A stretch of DNA of 64,000 nucleotides from Epiperipatus broadwayi (lineage: Eukaryota > Onychophora > Udeonychophora > Euonychophora > Peripatidae). A program made the position numbers and the translations under genes. The DNA lies in NCBI GenBank assembly GCA_028023455.1, contig JAQFVV010000233.1:248001-312000 (forward strand), written 5' to 3'. Shown here piece by piece: positions 62,030-64,000 of the stretch. Each line of letters opens with the position of its first letter. Position 1 is the stretch's first letter. The notes beneath the pieces are model-generated. The model was not told the origin of the DNA and searched no databases. It saw only the letters and a program-made list of their open reading frames with translations.

Positions 62030-62600
62030 CTTTGGTTGTCAATTACATGTTAACACTATAGTTCAAACGTTTTTTAAATACAAAATGATATCTGAATTGT
62101 CTATGCCTCCAAATTACTATCTGATAATGTCAATTGAAAGTTTTTAATTAAATAAGCATCTACAATGAATATATTATGATATTATTATGATATGAAAAGG
62201 AATGACAACAATATATATCAATAATCATTCTATACTAATAAAGCATAATTAGGAGCCAATACATAAGAATTATCATATATCTCATGCACATAAATCAATC
62301 TGTATTCTTGTTATAATTCTGGAAGGTACATAATGATAATAGTGAGTAAACAGTATTATCACCTCAAGTAGAGATATTATAAGGCAATACATTTTCATAA
62401 CAAGCAACATAAATAGTCATCAAAGAAAACCTAGGCAACAATTTTACTAAATAATAGAACAACTAATGAATCAAACATAACCCAGACCATAAATAAGCTA
62501 TTTTATTTGACCTCAATAACATGGAATCAATAAAAACATAAAGTAACAATAGTTATCAACTAAAATGATATTATCACAAGTGTAAATACTATTATTGCAA
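62030..62600. other. AT-rich DNA, nothing recognisable
   Basis: No coding frame or repeat could be supported. Confidence 0.5.
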
Positions 62601-64000
62601 TGAGCCTTTATTGACTACAAAATGAAAAGTATTTATTAAAAAAGAGATAGAAAATACTTCTCATTTTATTATAATTAATTGTTAAACAGTTTAGCATATG
62701 CCGGTTACTAATTATTGCCAGATCCATATTAGTCACTTTTTTTAACAATATTATATAAAATAACATCACAAACAAAGCAATTAGTAAAACAAAAATATGA
62801 TTTATATATATGGCCAAATACAAAACCCCTTAGAAATTCCATGATTAACCAATTTAAAATCAGTAATGATACCACGTATCTGAGTACTCTATTTTCTGTC
62901 TTTTGTATAACTTCTTAACCAGAAAGTAAAATAATCTTGAAAGCCATATGAATGTAATCATTATAAAAGAAATGTATGATGAACAGAATCAAATGCTTCA
63001 GATAAATCCAAATAGATAACTGCTATCACAAGATTATTATCTAATGAAGACACTAAACTGTGCATTACTATAACTTGAAGCAATAATAGAAGTGATTGAA
63101 ATATCTAATGAATCATCCTTGTTAAAAATGCAAGTAATAACACCAACTTTTAGACATGCAGGAAATATACCATCAGACAAAGAAAGATTAAATAAGTAAA
63201 CTAGAACTGGTATAAAAATAAACTTACTATCCTTAAGCATTTATGAAGTTAAATTATCTAAGTAAGAAGACTGAATATTTTTGAAACTATCATTTGTATA
63301 ACACAGTATCAGAAATATACAAACAAAAAAAAAAGAATCTAAAAGAAAATGAATTTAATTTGGTTAGAGGATTTTTTAATCAAAGAATTGTTTTCCATTT
63401 CTAAAAAAAATATTTATTACAAAGATGTTTTTTAAATACTGGATTTAATTTCCTTATTAACTAAGACAGTTCAAATTATCACCAGCAAATTTTAAATGTT
63501 TTTTCAAATTATTTTTTTCTCAATAGGTGTTGGTTCACTTAAAAAAGAAGCTCTAAACATAAGACCACATATGTTTATAAAACATTTATTGATGATAGAG
63601 TGTGTCTATTTTACAATGTATGTGTGAAGGGTAGTTTACTTCCACATAATTTCATATGTGTACAAAATACTATATTACCAATTATAACATATATGTAAGT
63701 GGACTATTATAATTTATAGACAATTTCAAAAGAATTGCAAAATGATCTATAATGGATAAATCAGATAAGCCAGATTCATAATTGAATATATGATTAAGTA
63801 GAGACTTATAAGATCACATTACATGCATAGATAAAAAAATCCTAGCTAAAACAGCATCTATATAATTAATCCAAGTGTCTACAAATAAAATTATATTCTT
63901 TGATTAATAAATCAATATTTATATTGCCAATTATTATGACAGAGGATGAATGTAAATTAAATAATAATGTGTCAAATTTATGAATAAATAATATAACAGA
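62600..64000 (-). mobile_element. Decayed LINE (endonuclease plus RT), running off the right edge
   Basis: On the minus strand, from the window edge: S-S-V-I-I-I-G-N-I-N-I-D-L-L near 63905-63950 (family G-D-F-N-I-D-L-L with two changes), then G-L-S-D-L-S-I-I-D-H-F-A-I near 63738-63778 (S-D-H-F-P-I block), then the RT. The 67-codon frame 63037-63240 contains L-F-N-L-S-L-S-D-G-I-F-P-A-C-L-K and V-I-T-C-I-F-N-K-D-D. After its stop, V-Y-L-D-L-S-E-A-F-D-S (62995-63030) is motif A and G-I-S-K-G-F-C-I-W-P the motif B counterpart. The 71-codon frame 62608-62823 covers the later RT region; no intact catalytic D-D pair is seen. The blocks fit Jockey/CR1-like LINEs. Many stops: inactive. Confidence 0.75.

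Overview
The window is strongly AT-rich eukaryotic DNA, almost certainly from a metazoan nuclear genome. It holds no bacterial-type gene organisation and no intact, recognisable host protein-coding gene. Everything that can be identified by protein or structural logic is mobile-element debris: non-LTR retrotransposons, Penelope-like elements (PLEs) with GIY-YIG endonuclease remnants, tRNA-like SINE pieces, one transposon bounded by TTAA, fold-back repeats, a tandem repeat of about 330 bp, and many (AT)n tracts. Some repeats (12.2-12.6 kb, 22.0-22.35 kb, 23.5-24.6 kb) resemble interspersed repeats I associate with molluscs, possibly cephalopods. That is an impression from reading, not a database result.

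Layout. 0-1 kb: decayed LINE endonuclease domain on the minus strand. 1-9 kb: AT-rich DNA with nothing recognisable. 9.1-10.0 kb: long inverted repeat. 10.1-11.4 kb: fold-back pair of PLE fragments. 12.1-15.5 kb: microsatellites, a probable interspersed repeat and a purine-only tract of about 700 bp. 15.5-22 kb: featureless apart from a short inverted repeat near 20.7-21.0 kb. 22-25.6 kb: SINE-like copies and degenerate minisatellites. 25.8-26.1 kb: detached end of the TTAA element family. 28.85-31.3 kb: RTE-clade LINE on the minus strand, with a dead catalytic motif. 34.9-35.3 kb: inverted pair of the 330-bp repeat. 37.4-38.5 kb: 3' end of a second LINE family. 40.1-40.75 kb: fold-back between long (AT)n tracts plus a hammerhead-like motif. 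41.1-44.8 kb: a 3.6-kb palindrome built from two head-to-head PLE fragments, each ending in a hammerhead-like motif. 46.1-47.1 kb: candidate two-exon gene, minus strand, interrupted by one stop. 47.55-49.13 kb: TTAA-flanked element, carrying another copy of the 37-kb LINE 3' end, inserted in the 330-bp tandem array that continues to 50.26 kb. 56.0 kb: hairpin with arms of about 70 bp. 57.1-57.9 kb: less AT-rich island with exon-like open frames. 62.6-64.0 kb: decayed LINE with endonuclease and reverse transcriptase remnants, running off the right edge.

The window does not encode a cooperating pathway. Its most interesting content is the repeated palindromic organisation of PLE fragments together with hammerhead-like motifs, and the clean empty-site evidence for a TTAA-targeting transposon. 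The two candidate host-gene regions (46-47 kb and 57 kb) are weakly supported.
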